From the NCBI RefSeq assembly GCF_020447205.1, contig NZ_JAJAEL010000005.1:62001-126000 (forward strand): a stretch of DNA of 64,000 nt, in the 5' to 3' direction. A program made the position numbers and the translations under genes. The notes beneath the pieces were generated by a model. That model saw only the letters and a list, made by a program, of their open reading frames with translations. It had not been told where the DNA came from and did not search any database. Position 1 is the first letter of the stretch; every line of letters starts with the position of its first letter. Source of the stretch: Thalassolituus alkanivorans. GTDB lineage: Bacteria > Pseudomonadota > Gammaproteobacteria > Pseudomonadales > Oceanobacteraceae. This document shows, piece by piece, positions 15,113 to 24,127 of this stretch.

Positions 15113-17557
15113 TCAAACCTCAGAGGAGTCAGGAGCCGGCAGGCGATTCAGGCGCAGGGCGTTGGTGACCACCAGTAACGAACTGAATGACATGCCAATC
15201 GCAGCGGCCCAGGGCGGAACAAAACCTGCCGCTGCCACCGGTAATGCGATGAGATTGTACAGCAAAGCCCAGCCGATGTTCTGAGCAATAATACGGCGCG
15301 TCTTGGTGGCTCCATCCAGAGCGGTCAGTAAGGTTTCCAGACGGCCGTTGGTAAGCATGGCATCGGCGTTGGTCTTGGCCAGATCGGTGGCTTCGTTAAC
15401 GGCCAGAGCAATATCCGCACCGGCCAGTACCGGCACATCGTTAATACCGTCGCCGACCATCATGACCCGCTCACCGGCCTGCTGCCAGGCGCGCACTGCG
15501 GCCAGTTTCTGTTCCGGCGAGACGCCGGTCTGCAGGTCGGTAATGGCCAGTGCATCCGCCACCACCTGACCGGATGCGCCGGGGTCGCCGGTCAGCAGAG
15601 ACACGGCGATACCGCGTTGTTGAAGTCCGCTGACAATTGACGCGGCGTTGCGGCGCAGGCTGTCATTCAGGCGCACCCAGGCCAGTGGTTGCTGATCACT
15701 GGCGAGCAACAGCCACTGGCCAGCGGCCTTGTTGTCGGGCTCCGTCAGGGGGGCAACTGGCCAGGCATAATCGGCGCGGCCAAAGCGCAGAGTGTGCCCG
15801 TTCCACTGGCCGCTGATGCCCTGGCCGGCGGTTTGTTCGGTGTTCTCTACGGCAGCCGCTTTGATGGTGCGGAAGGCACGGGCAATTGGATGGGTTGAGT
15901 GTTTTTCAAGGCCGGCGATCAGGCCCAGCAGCTGGGTTTCGTCCAAGTCTGCCAGAGGTTCGACCTGCTCCAGGGTTAGTTTGCCCTGAGTAAGGGTGCC
16001 GGTTTTATCGAACACCACACGGTTTATCTGTGGCAAAACTTCCAGCACATGGCCTTTGCTGATTAACAATCCGCGTTCGCGCAGTGCGGCCGTGGCGGCT
16101 GTCAGAGCCGTTGGCGTAGCCAGTGACAGGGCGCAGGGGCAGGTTACAACCAGCACGCTGAGGGCGATGAAAAAGGCGTGTTCATCGCCTTGCAGCCACC
16201 AGAAGGTGAAGACCGAGCTGGAGATGATCAGCACCGCCGCAACAAAGTGGCTGGCAATTTTGTCGGCCAGCAGCGCAGCGCGCGGCTTCTCCTGCTGGGC
16301 GCGGTCTATCAGACGCATGATGGTCGATAACTGCGCTTCGGCGCCGGTCGCGGTGACCTTCATCAGCAGCGGGCTTTCAACGTTAAACGTACCGCCGATC
16401 AGGCGATCACCGGCTTTCTTGCTGATGGGCAGGTATTCGCCGGTCAGTGCGGCTTCATCAACCGAGCTGCGGCCTTCGATCACCACTCCGTCAGCGGGAA
16501 TGGCATGGCCGGGTTTCAGACGCAGCACGTCACCAATACGGATGTCTTCACTGGCAATAACCTGCTCAACACCGTCGTCACCAACCTTTAACGCAATATT
16601 GGGCAGCAGCGTCAGCAGATTATTACCGGCTTTCCCCATCCGGTGACGGGCGCGCATTTCGAGAAAACGGCCAAGCAGCAGGAAGAAGGTAAACATACAG
16701 ACCGAGTCAAAATACACTTCGACGCCCTGATTCATGGTGCTCCAGATGCTCGAACAGAATGCCAGCACAATGGCCAGCGATACGGGCACATCCATGGTCA
16801 GATGACGGGTGCGCAGATCACGCAGGGCAGCAGTAAAGAACGGCCGGGCGCTGAACAGCACCACCGGCAGGGTCATGACCATTGAGGCCAGGCGCATAAA
16901 AAATTCGTATTGCTCAGCCATGCCCACATACAGAGGCACCGCGAGCATCATCACCTGCATGGTGCCGATACCGGCAACCGCGAGACGGCGGATCGCCAGT
17001 TTACCCTCGCGATGGCGCTGCTCTTCCTGTTCCGTGGCAGAAAACGGCGAGGCTTTATAGCCGAGGCGGTAAATCGCCTCGGCAATACTGGATACGGCAA
17101 TCTGGTCGTACTGCCAGCGTACCACCAGGCGGTGGTTGGACAGGTTAAGTACAGCGTTTTTTACGCCCGGCAACTGGCTGATACGGTGCTCAATCAGCCA
17201 GGCACAGGCGGCACAGCTGATGCCGTCGATGATAAACGTGGCTTCCGCTTCGCCTTGCTGATTGCCGCTCAGATGGGCGACAAAGCGCCGCTGCAGGGCT
17301 TCGCTGTCGTACAGGGTGAGGGATTCGCGCGCCGAAAGATCGCTGTCTTCCAGTTCAGCCGGCGACAGTTCCGGCAGTTCGGTGCGGTGGCGGTAATAGT
17401 CTTTCAGGCCACTGGCGACGATGGTTTCGGCAATGGCTTTGCAGCCCGGGCAGCACATCGGCTGCCGTTGGCCATCAATCAGGGTTGACCAGCGCTCACC
17501 TTCGGTGGTGGCTTCACCACAGTGAAAACAGCGCTCTTGGGCTGAATGGGCATTCAT
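15113..17557 (-). CDS. ccoI: Copper-transporting P-type ATPase CcoI/FixI
   Basis: An 814-residue P1B ATPase. Domains in order: an N-terminal cysteine domain (CFHCGE and CCPGCKAI, about 10-42) typical of CcoI; an HMA domain with GISCAACAW (about 110-118); membrane helices; the actuator TGEYLP; the ion site TCPCALSLATPTAL; phosphorylation DKTGTLTQG; and hinge VGDGINDVP. It exports copper across the inner membrane to supply the oxidase, distinct from the detoxifying CopA. Its start overlaps ccoH by 4 bases (ATGA), so they are coupled. Confidence 0.94.
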   Translation of the reverse strand: MNAHSAQERCFHCGEATTEGERWSTLIDGQRQPMCCPGCKAIAETIVASGLKDYYRHRTELPELSPAELEDSDLSARESLTLYDSEALQRRFVAHLSGNQQGEAEATFIIDGISCAACAWLIEHRISQLPGVKNAVLNLSNHRLVVRWQYDQIAVSSIAEAIYRLGYKASPFSATEQEEQRHREGKLAIRRLAVAGIGTMQVMMLAVPLYVGMAEQYEFFMRLASMVMTLPVVLFSARPFFTAALRDLRTRHLTMDVPVSLAIVLAFCSSIWSTMNQGVEVYFDSVCMFTFFLLLGRFLEMRARHRMGKAGNNLLTLLPNIALKVGDDGVEQVIASEDIRIGDVLRLKPGHAIPADGVVIEGRSSVDEAALTGEYLPISKKAGDRLIGGTFNVESPLLMKVTATGAEAQLSTIMRLIDRAQQEKPRAALLADKIASHFVAAVLIISSSVFTFWWLQGDEHAFFIALSVLVVTCPCALSLATPTALTAATAALRERGLLISKGHVLEVLPQINRVVFDKTGTLTQGKLTLEQVEPLADLDETQLLGLIAGLEKHSTHPIARAFRTIKAAAVENTEQTAGQGISGQWNGHTLRFGRADYAWPVAPLTEPDNKAAGQWLLLASDQQPLAWVRLNDSLRRNAASIVSGLQQRGIAVSLLTGDPGASGQVVADALAITDLQTGVSPEQKLAAVRAWQQAGERVMMVGDGINDVPVLAGADIALAVNEATDLAKTNADAMLTNGRLETLLTALDGATKTRRIIAQNIGWALLYNLIALPVAAAGFVPPWAAAIGMSFSSLLVVTNALRLNRLPAPDSSEV

Positions 17558-18054
17558 TTGGCGTGTAAGTTAATAACCTTGTCAGCTTCAATCAGTTCGG
17601 TACCACGGATACGCCACTGCTGTTCGTGGCTGAGCAGCCAGATATGGCGGCGTTCCGGCAATACCAGTTCATTGACACCGGCATAGTGGCCATCGCCCAG
17701 GCGTTGCAGCAGCACGGTCAGGTCACGTTCCTGCAGGGTAGGGTGAATCAGTTGCAGTTGCAGGGTTGCAGGTTCTTCATCCAGATAACCGTTCAGGGTC
17801 AGGTGGATTTCGTTTTCGCTGAACGTCAGATCGGCCTTGATCTGCAGGCGGGCAGCATGGGCATCGGCTTCGACGTTTTCGGTGTAGCTGACGCCGTCTT
17901 TGTAGTAGCTGTCGCTGACCAGGGAATCCTTGGATTCAAGGGCCAGTGTCAGCATCACAAAACCCCAGCAGATAGCCAATAGCGGAAGGCCCGCAACCAG
18001 CCACACCATGGGTTCTTTGTACCAGGGAGCGTGTTCTTTGGATTCAGTGTTCAT
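17554..18054 (-). CDS. ccoH: cbb3 oxidase assembly protein CcoH (FixH)
   Basis: A 166-residue FixH-family protein. After MNTESKEHAPWYKEPMVW comes one membrane helix (about 17-38), then DSLVSDSYYKDGVSY, the hallmark SDxYYK motif, and a periplasmic beta domain. It stays associated with the mature oxidase and helps assembly. The start at 18054 is chosen because residues upstream belong to the terminator region. Translation couples to ccoI. It heads the ccoHIS operon, separate from ccoG. Confidence 0.92.
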   Translation of the reverse strand: MNTESKEHAPWYKEPMVWLVAGLPLLAICWGFVMLTLALESKDSLVSDSYYKDGVSYTENVEADAHAARLQIKADLTFSENEIHLTLNGYLDEEPATLQLQLIHPTLQERDLTVLLQRLGDGHYAGVNELVLPERRHIWLLSHEQQWRIRGTELIEADKVINLHAK

Positions 18055-18081
18055 ATACTTCTCAATCGGCATCGGGCGGGA

Positions 18082-18117
18082 TAAAAAAAACCGCCCAAGT
18101 TTAACCACTTGGGCGGT
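18082..18117 (-). terminator. Rho-independent terminator between ccoG and ccoH
   Basis: The stem ACCGCCCAAGT/ACTTGGGCGGT around a 6-base loop ends in a run of eight T on the minus strand. It sits in the 136-bp gap after ccoG and should separate ccoG transcripts from ccoHIS, or attenuate read-through. Confidence 0.85.
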
Positions 18118-18190
18118 CAGTCTCCAGTTTGGATTTGTCAGATTCGCTGACACGGGTCATGGTTTCGCGGAGGCGAATCTTTTCCTCAGA

Positions 18191-19597
18191 TTAATTGCGT
18201 GGGGCAATAAAGCGGCTTTCTTCACGCGCCACTTCTTCACCGGTATCGGCATCGGTGATGACGAATTCAATATCCACTTTACTGGCTGGCATATGCACTT
18301 CTTCCGGATCAATTTCGATGGTCAGAAGCACTTCTTTCAGCTCGTTCACACGCAGAAACTGAGTGGTTGGCGCATCCATCTTCATACCTTCCAGGCCATC
18401 CAGGCTCAGAGTGTAGGTTTTTGGGCTTTGCGACATGTTGATCAGCTTCAGCGTATACGCATTGGTTACGGTGTCGTTGGCGGTCATTTGATAGAGCGCG
18501 CTGCGGTCACGTTCAATATCCAGCTTGAACGGTGTGCGGGTGCCGATGGCGTACATGAATGCGCCCATCATAATCAGCAGCAGTGCGGCATAACCGACCA
18601 GACGCGGACGGAAGAAGTGAGTCTTTTTACCTTCCAGCTCATTTTCGGTGGTGTAACGGATCAGACCCTTCGGCTTATCCAGTTTTTCCATAATGGAGTC
18701 ACAGGCATCGATGCACAGAGCGCAGCCGATACACTGGTATTGCAGACCATCACGGATATCGATACCGGTCGGACATACCTGCACGCACAGGGAGCAGTCA
18801 ACACAGTCACCAAGCTGGGTTGTGTCGCTTTCTTCCTTGGCTTTTTTGCTGCGTTTGCCTCGTGGTTCACCACGGTTAACATCGTAGGAAACGGCCAGGG
18901 TATCCGGATCGTACATAACCGACTGGAAACGCGCATAAGGGCACATATAAATACAGACCTGCTCACGCATCCAGCCGGCATTGATGTAGGTGGCCGCGGT
19001 AAAAAACGCAATCCAGAATAAACCCCAGCCACCGATGTTCAGGGTGAAGAAATCCGGTACCAGTTCGCGGATCGGGGTGAAGTAACCGACGAAGGTTATG
19101 CCGGTCCAGATGGCGATAATCATCCACAAAGTATGCTTCAGGGCTTTTTTGCGGAATTTGCTCGCGCTCATCGGTTCTTTATCGAGTTTCATGCGGGCGT
19201 TGCGGGTACCTTCGGTACGCTCTTCAATCCACATAAAAATAAATGACCAGGCCGACTGCGGGCAGGTGTAACCACACCAGATACGACCGGCAAGGTTAGT
19301 AATGGTGAACAGGCCAAAGGCGCAGATAATTAACAGCCACGACAGCAGCATAAAATCCTGCGGCCAGAAGGTAATACCAAAAATATGAAACTGGCGCGCC
19401 GGCAGATCGAACAGAATGGCCTGTCGGCCTTCCCAGTTAAGCCAGGCACTGCCGAAATAGCCGAGCATTAACGCCCACAGCGACCATGTACGTAATTTCT
19501 GGAAAAAACCCTCAATTTCACGCACGTAAATTTTCTTACGTTTTTCATACATGCTTTGGGTTTTTGGTGTGACATCTTTGACCGGAATATTACTCAT
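18191..19597 (-). CDS. ccoG: cbb3 oxidase accessory protein CcoG (polyferredoxin copper reductase)
   Basis: A 468-residue membrane iron-sulfur protein. Several membrane helices carry WCGYTCPQSAW and CIYMCPYARFQ; two 4Fe-4S motifs follow (CVDCSLCVQVCPTG at about 264-277 and CIGCALCIDAC at about 291-301); then a last helix and a periplasmic Ig-like C-terminal domain (about 350-468). CcoG reduces Cu(II) to Cu(I) for cbb3 assembly in Rhodobacter. The gene has its own terminator downstream and a 208-bp upstream gap. Confidence 0.94.
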   Translation of the reverse strand: MSNIPVKDVTPKTQSMYEKRKKIYVREIEGFFQKLRTWSLWALMLGYFGSAWLNWEGRQAILFDLPARQFHIFGITFWPQDFMLLSWLLIICAFGLFTITNLAGRIWCGYTCPQSAWSFIFMWIEERTEGTRNARMKLDKEPMSASKFRKKALKHTLWMIIAIWTGITFVGYFTPIRELVPDFFTLNIGGWGLFWIAFFTAATYINAGWMREQVCIYMCPYARFQSVMYDPDTLAVSYDVNRGEPRGKRSKKAKEESDTTQLGDCVDCSLCVQVCPTGIDIRDGLQYQCIGCALCIDACDSIMEKLDKPKGLIRYTTENELEGKKTHFFRPRLVGYAALLLIMMGAFMYAIGTRTPFKLDIERDRSALYQMTANDTVTNAYTLKLINMSQSPKTYTLSLDGLEGMKMDAPTTQFLRVNELKEVLLTIEIDPEEVHMPASKVDIEFVITDADTGEEVAREESRFIAPRN

Positions 19598-19719
19598 AAC
19601 GGCAAATCACCTTGGTTGGATGTGCATGACGGCGCTTTGCGAAACCAGAGACGGAGCAGGGCCCCACAGCGCTCTATATAACGCGGCAATTATATAGCTT
19701 GTTGCCTGTCGCTATAACG

Positions 19720-19746
19720 AAAAAAGCGGCTTTAAGCCGCTTTTTT
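19720..19746. terminator. Bidirectional Rho-independent terminator after ccoNOQP
   Basis: AAAAAGCGGC-TTTA-GCCGC followed by TTTTTT: the stem has A and T runs on both sides. It ends the ccoNOQP transcript before ccoG. Confidence 0.85.
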
Positions 19747-19805
19747 CTGTTTTTATTGCCTTAGCTCAACCCCGGTTGGTTTGCCTGACCGGGGTCTTAC
19801 TGCGC

Positions 19806-20729
19806 TTACTGCTGATGAGACAGCGAGTAAACGTAAGTGGTCAGCAGGTGGATCTTGGCTTCAGCGTTGTTGCCAAGAATTTCCAGATGCGCTGGCATTT
19901 TACCGTTACGACCATGCTTCAGAGTGAACTCAATCTGCTTGGAAGAACCGCCATATAACCAGATATCGTCAGTCAGGTTTGGTGCACCAACCAGCTGGCT
20001 GCCTTTACCATCTGCACCGTGACAAGCCATACACAGTTGCTGGAATTTAGGCGCTGCTTTTTCAGCGGCTTCTGCATCGTGCTTCAGGCCAGACAGGCTG
20101 CGAACGTAGTTCACCATGTCAGTGGTACCTTCTTCACCCAGTACTGCGCCCCATGCAGGCATCGCGCCCTGACGACCGTAAGTCAGAGTGTGCTTGATGT
20201 TCTCAGGAGCGCCACCGTACAACCAATCGTTATCGGTCAGGTTAGGGAAGCCCTGAGCACCTTTGGCGGTAGAGCCGTGGCACACAGCACAGTTGCTCTT
20301 GAACAGGCGCTGGCCGGTTTGCAGAGCGTCTGCGTCTTTGACCAGTTCTTCAACCGGAGTAGCGGTGTACTTGGAGTACAGTGGTGCGATGTCAGCATCG
20401 AACTTCTGTACTTCAGCTTTCCACTGGTTGGTAGAAGACCAGGCAACCTGTTCGCCGTCGACTTCAACAGTCAGCAGGCCGTTAACGTTGCCCAGGCCGT
20501 ACACGCCCAGATAGCCAAAACCAAACACGATGGTTGCCCAGAACATAAATACCCACCAGCGTGGCAGCGGGTTGTCCAGTTCCTGAATACCGTCGTAGTC
20601 ATGACCAGTAGTCTGGTCAGTTTCATCTTTACGCTGGCCGCGGCTGGTGTACATGATCAGTACGCCGCAACCAATCATGGATCCCAGTACGATGACCGCG
20701 ACCCACACTTGCCAGAAAGTGCTTAACAT
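19806..20729 (-). CDS. ccoP: cbb3 cytochrome oxidase diheme subunit CcoP
   Basis: A 307-residue subunit III. Two N-terminal hydrophobic segments (about 1-28 and 52-80) anchor it; NPLPRWWVFMFW is the FixP_N signature. Two c-type heme sites follow, CAVCHGS (about 141-147) and CMACHGAD (about 225-232), each with a distal methionine in a YGRQGAMPAW or HGRNGKMPAH context. It passes electrons from cytochrome c to CcoO. It starts 3 bases past ccoQ. Confidence 0.95.
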   Translation of the reverse strand: MLSTFWQVWVAVIVLGSMIGCGVLIMYTSRGQRKDETDQTTGHDYDGIQELDNPLPRWWVFMFWATIVFGFGYLGVYGLGNVNGLLTVEVDGEQVAWSSTNQWKAEVQKFDADIAPLYSKYTATPVEELVKDADALQTGQRLFKSNCAVCHGSTAKGAQGFPNLTDNDWLYGGAPENIKHTLTYGRQGAMPAWGAVLGEEGTTDMVNYVRSLSGLKHDAEAAEKAAPKFQQLCMACHGADGKGSQLVGAPNLTDDIWLYGGSSKQIEFTLKHGRNGKMPAHLEILGNNAEAKIHLLTTYVYSLSHQQ

Positions 20730-20731
20730 AT

Positions 20732-20908
20732 TTATTTACTCCGATCTTTATCGTCGTGCGCCGGCATTTCTTCGTTTTCGAGAAATGGAATCTGAGCGTC
20801 GTTGTCAAAACGCTTTTTACGGCTGGAGCCATAGGCCCACCAGAGTATGCCGAGAAAAGCTATCAGGGCGAAAACGCTGCCCAAACCGCGCACGTCGTTA
20901 ATATCCAT
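20732..20908 (-). CDS. ccoQ: cbb3 cytochrome oxidase small subunit CcoQ
   Basis: A 58-residue protein beginning MDINDVRGLGSVFALIAF, with one membrane helix (about 10-27) ending GILWWAYG and a basic then acidic tail (SSRKKRFDND...FLENEEM). WWAY followed by a basic stretch is typical of CcoQ. It lies exactly between ccoO and ccoP with gaps of 5 and 2 bases. CcoQ stabilises the oxidase complex. Confidence 0.92.
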   Translation of the reverse strand: MDINDVRGLGSVFALIAFLGILWWAYGSSRKKRFDNDAQIPFLENEEMPAHDDKDRSK

Positions 20909-20913
20909 GGGAT

Positions 20914-21522
20914 TTACCGTTTAGTGACTACAGTGCCCAGGTGCTGCAGATAAGCAACCAGAGCTTCGATTTCACGTTTGCCATCAACGGCCTCTTTGGC
21001 GCCTTCGATGTCAGCATCGGTGTACGGTACGCCGACCATACGCAGAGCTTCCATTTTCTTCGGAGTCAGGCGGCCATCGACCTTATCTTCAAACAACCAT
21101 GGATAAGATGGCATGATGGACTCAGGTACAACGTCACGTGGGTTGTACATGTGTGCACGGTGCCACTCATCAGAGTAACGGCCACCAACACGTGCCAGGT
21201 CAGGACCGGTACGCTTGGAACCCCACAGGAACGGGTGCTCGTATACCGATTCACCAGCAGTGGAGTATGGGCCGTAACGCTCGGTTTCTGCACGGAACGG
21301 ACGAACCATCTGGGTGTGACATACGTGGCAACCTTCACGGATGTAGATGTCACGACCTTCCAGCTGCAGAGCAGTGTAAGGTTCCAGGCCTTCAACCGGC
21401 TTGTTGGTGTCGTTATGCCAGAACAGTGGAACAATTTCCGCCATGCCGCCCCAGCTCAGTGCGATGACAATCATCACCACCATCAACGGCAGGCTTTTCT
21501 CAATATTGTCGTGCTTAATCAT
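20914..21522 (-). CDS. ccoO: cbb3 cytochrome oxidase monoheme subunit CcoO
   Basis: A 202-residue subunit II. An N-terminal helix (about 10-30) anchors it, and the single heme c site [16 protein letters not shown] occurs at about 61-76. [20 protein letters not shown] and the MPSYPWLF segment with the Met ligand are family hallmarks. It receives electrons from CcoP and passes them to CcoN. Confidence 0.95.
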   Translation of the reverse strand: MIKHDNIEKSLPLMVVMIVIALSWGGMAEIVPLFWHNDTNKPVEGLEPYTALQLEGRDIYIREGCHVCHTQMVRPFRAETERYGPYSTAGESVYEHPFLWGSKRTGPDLARVGGRYSDEWHRAHMYNPRDVVPESIMPSYPWLFEDKVDGRLTPKKMEALRMVGVPYTDADIEGAKEAVDGKREIEALVAYLQHLGTVVTKR

Positions 21523-21535
21523 GTTTCAGTACTCC

Positions 21536-22969
21536 TTAAGCCTGTGCTGCGACTGCGTTGCCAGCTTCTTTCTTGGCCGCGCGAACAGTCATGAACACGT
21601 TGTAAGCCATGATCAGCATACCGGTCAGGAACAGTGCGCCACCCAGTACACGAACCACATAGCCGCCATGAGAGGCTTCTACGGATTCAACGAAGCTGTA
21701 GGTCAGGGTGCCGTCAGCGTTAACTGCACGCCACATCAGACCCTGCATGATGCCGTTTACCCACATCGCAGCGATGTACAGTACGGTACCAATGGTGGAC
21801 AGCCAGAAGTGAACGTTGATCAGTTTGATGGAGTGCATGTCACCGGCTTTGCGGCCGAACATGATTGGGATCAGGTGGTACAGAGCACCGATAGATACCA
21901 TGGCAACCCAGCCCAGAGCACCGGAGTGAACGTGACCAATGGTCCAGTCAGTGTTGTGAGACAGCGCGTTTACGGTCTTGATCGACATCATCGGGCCTTC
22001 GAAGGTAGACATACCGTAGAAAGACAGAGATACAACCAGGAAGCGCAGGATAGGGTCGTTACGCAGTTTGTGCCATGCACCAGACAGCGTCATCATACCG
22101 TTGATCATACCGCCCCAGCTTGGTGCCAGCAGGATCAGAGACATAACCATACCGGAAGTCTGAGCCCAGTCAGGCAGAGCAGAGTAGTGCAGGTGGTGAG
22201 CACCGGCCCATACGTAGATAGAGATCAGGGCCCAGAAGTGCACGATGGACAGACGGTAAGAGTAAACCGGACGGCCAGCCTGCTTAGGCACGAAGTAGTA
22301 CATAATCCCCAGGAAGCCTGCAGTCAGGAAGAAACCTACCGCGTTATGGCCCCACCACCACTGGATCATGGCATCAATAGTACCGGCCCAGATGGAGTAA
22401 GATTTGGTCAGGGATACCGGTACGGCCAGGTTGTTACCCACGTACAGGATCGCAATCATGATCATGAAGGCTGCGAAGAACCAGTTGGCAACATAGATGT
22501 GGCTTTCTTTACGGATAGCCAGCGTGCCGAGGAAGTTCACAACATAAGAAACCCATACCAGAGTTACCAGAATATCGATTGGCCATTCCAGCTCAGCGTA
22601 TTCCTTGGTAGAGGTCAGACCCATTGGCAGAGTAATAGCCGCTGCAACGATCACGGCATTCCAGCCCCAGAAGGTGAAGCTTGCCAGTGTGTCTGAGAAC
22701 AGACGCGTACGGCAGGTGCGCTGCACAATGTAGTAAGAAGTTGCAAACAGTGCAGAACCACCGAAAGCAAAAATAACCGCATTGGTGTGCAGCGGACGTA
22801 AACGACCGAAAGACAGCCAAGGCGTATCAAAGTTCAGTGCAGGCCAAGCCAGCTGGGCAGCGATAAGTACACCGACCGCCATGCCAACAATGCCCCAAAC
22901 TACGGTCATGATGGCAAATTGTCTTACCACCTTGTAGTTGTACTCGGGATGGTCAAATGCTGTGCTCAT
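21536..22969 (-). CDS. ccoN: cbb3 cytochrome oxidase catalytic subunit CcoN
   Basis: A 477-residue heme-copper oxidase subunit I with 12 predicted membrane helices. [10 protein letters not shown] and [15 protein letters not shown] carry the copper-B histidines, and [10 protein letters not shown] carries heme histidines. It reduces O2 to water at very low oxygen and pumps protons. First gene of the ccoNOQP operon; the upstream region holds a TTGAT/ATCAA-type inverted repeat that could be read by the nearby Fnr protein. Confidence 0.96.
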   Translation of the reverse strand: MSTAFDHPEYNYKVVRQFAIMTVVWGIVGMAVGVLIAAQLAWPALNFDTPWLSFGRLRPLHTNAVIFAFGGSALFATSYYIVQRTCRTRLFSDTLASFTFWGWNAVIVAAAITLPMGLTSTKEYAELEWPIDILVTLVWVSYVVNFLGTLAIRKESHIYVANWFFAAFMIMIAILYVGNNLAVPVSLTKSYSIWAGTIDAMIQWWWGHNAVGFFLTAGFLGIMYYFVPKQAGRPVYSYRLSIVHFWALISIYVWAGAHHLHYSALPDWAQTSGMVMSLILLAPSWGGMINGMMTLSGAWHKLRNDPILRFLVVSLSFYGMSTFEGPMMSIKTVNALSHNTDWTIGHVHSGALGWVAMVSIGALYHLIPIMFGRKAGDMHSIKLINVHFWLSTIGTVLYIAAMWVNGIMQGLMWRAVNADGTLTYSFVESVEASHGGYVVRVLGGALFLTGMLIMAYNVFMTVRAAKKEAGNAVAAQA

Positions 22970-23340
22970 GATCAGATTCCATTTAACAGCGAGGATTGAG
23001 GGTTAAAAAAATCGGCGCAATTATGGTGTTTGATGCTGTTATTTGCAATCAAACACCGGAAAAACACCAGATTTTACAGCAGGTTATCCTGCTTTTATGG
23101 AGCTTATGAACAGCTAACTGAGAACGTCTCTCACCATCGTGCTGATGGTTTGCTCCAGCAAACAGCCCACACTCTCTGCCGCTACAGAATAGCTGTAAGT
23201 TATCCTGATAACGGTTGAGCAAATCATAAGGAAGTGGCAACCGTGAATCTTGATATAGCGCAAGAAGCACTGGGGACGGGAAATACAATTGCAAGTCATG
23301 CGACAATTTTCCCTGAAGGCCATGTCTGAACGGAATTTAA
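22970..23340. promoter_or_regulatory. ccoN promoter region with Fnr-like inverted repeat
   Basis: This 371-base gap lies between divergent ccoN and the hydrolase at 23341. An inverted repeat GTGTTTGAT (23026-23034) / ATCAAACAC (23048-23056) stands 60-90 bases before ccoN. A shorter reading, TTATT-TGCA-ATCAA (23039-23052), has the 5-4-5 spacing of an Fnr/Anr box with one perfect half. The remaining 200 bases have only short ORFs on the minus strand that I cannot support as genes. Confidence 0.45.
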
Positions 23341-23976
23341 ATGAACAAAAAATACACAGAAAATGGTAATTCGCGTGATCCGTTATTTATTTTCGCCCAT
23401 GGCGCCGGTGCCGGCAGTGACAGCGAATTTATGCAACGGATGGCAGAATTGATTGCCGCGCAGGAAATCTATGTCGTGCGTTTTGATTTTCCTTATATGG
23501 AACAGCGCGCCATCGATGGTAAACGCCGCCCGCCACAGCGTATGCCGGCACTGCTGGACGATTACCGCGCATTAATCCGCCAGTTGGATCGTCCTTGTAT
23601 CATTGGCGGAAAATCCATGGGCGGGCGGGTTGCTTCTTTATTAATGCAGGACGCAGAGAAAAATGCCGGCACCGATATCCGCGGTTGCGCCTGTCTGGGG
23701 TATCCGTTTCATCCGCCGGGTAAACCTGAGTCGCTGCGCACAGATCATCTGCAACAGTTGCAGCAACCTCTGCTGATTGTGCAGGGCACGCGTGACGCAT
23801 TGGGCGATAAAGAAGAAGTGGACGGCTATGCCCTTGATGCTGCACTGCAGTTGTTGTGGCTGGAAGACGGCGACCATGACTTAAAACCGCGTAAAAAATC
23901 CGGCTATAGCCATGAGCAGCATATGCAGCACGCTGCGGCAGCGGTGGCGGCCTTTGTTCGTTCCCGGGTGCAATAA
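23341..23976 (+). CDS. Alpha/beta-hydrolase of the KANL3/Tex30 group
   Basis: A 211-residue hydrolase. FIFAHGAGAGSDSEFM (about 17-32) is the oxyanion region; GGKSMGGRVAS (about 89-99) holds the nucleophile Ser in GKSMGG; an Asp in QGTRDALG (about 149-156) and His in DGDHDLKP (about 183-190) complete the triad. SMGGR and GDHDLKPRKKSG are typical of this group of dienelactone-hydrolase-like proteins. No signal peptide; substrate unknown. Confidence 0.85.
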   Translation: MNKKYTENGNSRDPLFIFAHGAGAGSDSEFMQRMAELIAAQEIYVVRFDFPYMEQRAIDGKRRPPQRMPALLDDYRALIRQLDRPCIIGGKSMGGRVASLLMQDAEKNAGTDIRGCACLGYPFHPPGKPESLRTDHLQQLQQPLLIVQGTRDALGDKEEVDGYALDAALQLLWLEDGDHDLKPRKKSGYSHEQHMQHAAAAVAAFVRSRVQ

Positions 23977-24015
23977 CCGGCCAGACAATACAAATGAGAT
24001 TTAATTTCTTATCTA

Positions 24016-24034
24016 AATAAAAACTATTCGTAAA
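24016..24034. promoter_or_regulatory. Candidate Fur box upstream of the TonB receptor
   Basis: The 19-mer AATAAAAACTATTCGTAAA resembles gammaproteobacterial Fur sites in its AACTATTCGTA core. It lies about 95 bases before the receptor start. The match was judged by eye. Confidence 0.4.
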
Positions 24035-24127
24035 TGTGTTTTGTTCTTGTTAGCATGCCGGCGTTTTTGATGGGCTTGTCAGAAAAGCCTGATTTATGAC
24101 CAGCATGTTTTAACAGGGGATAGCACA

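Noticed and set aside
21401-22696. 431-codon open frame on the plus strand
   Set aside because: It is the shadow of ccoO and ccoN, and the translated sequence is low in hydrophobic order and unlike any protein.
23049-23323. Two overlapping minus-strand ORFs of 69 and 85 codons upstream of ccoN
   Set aside because: No recognisable motif, weak ribosome sites, and overlap in different frames. A degraded gene is possible but unproven.
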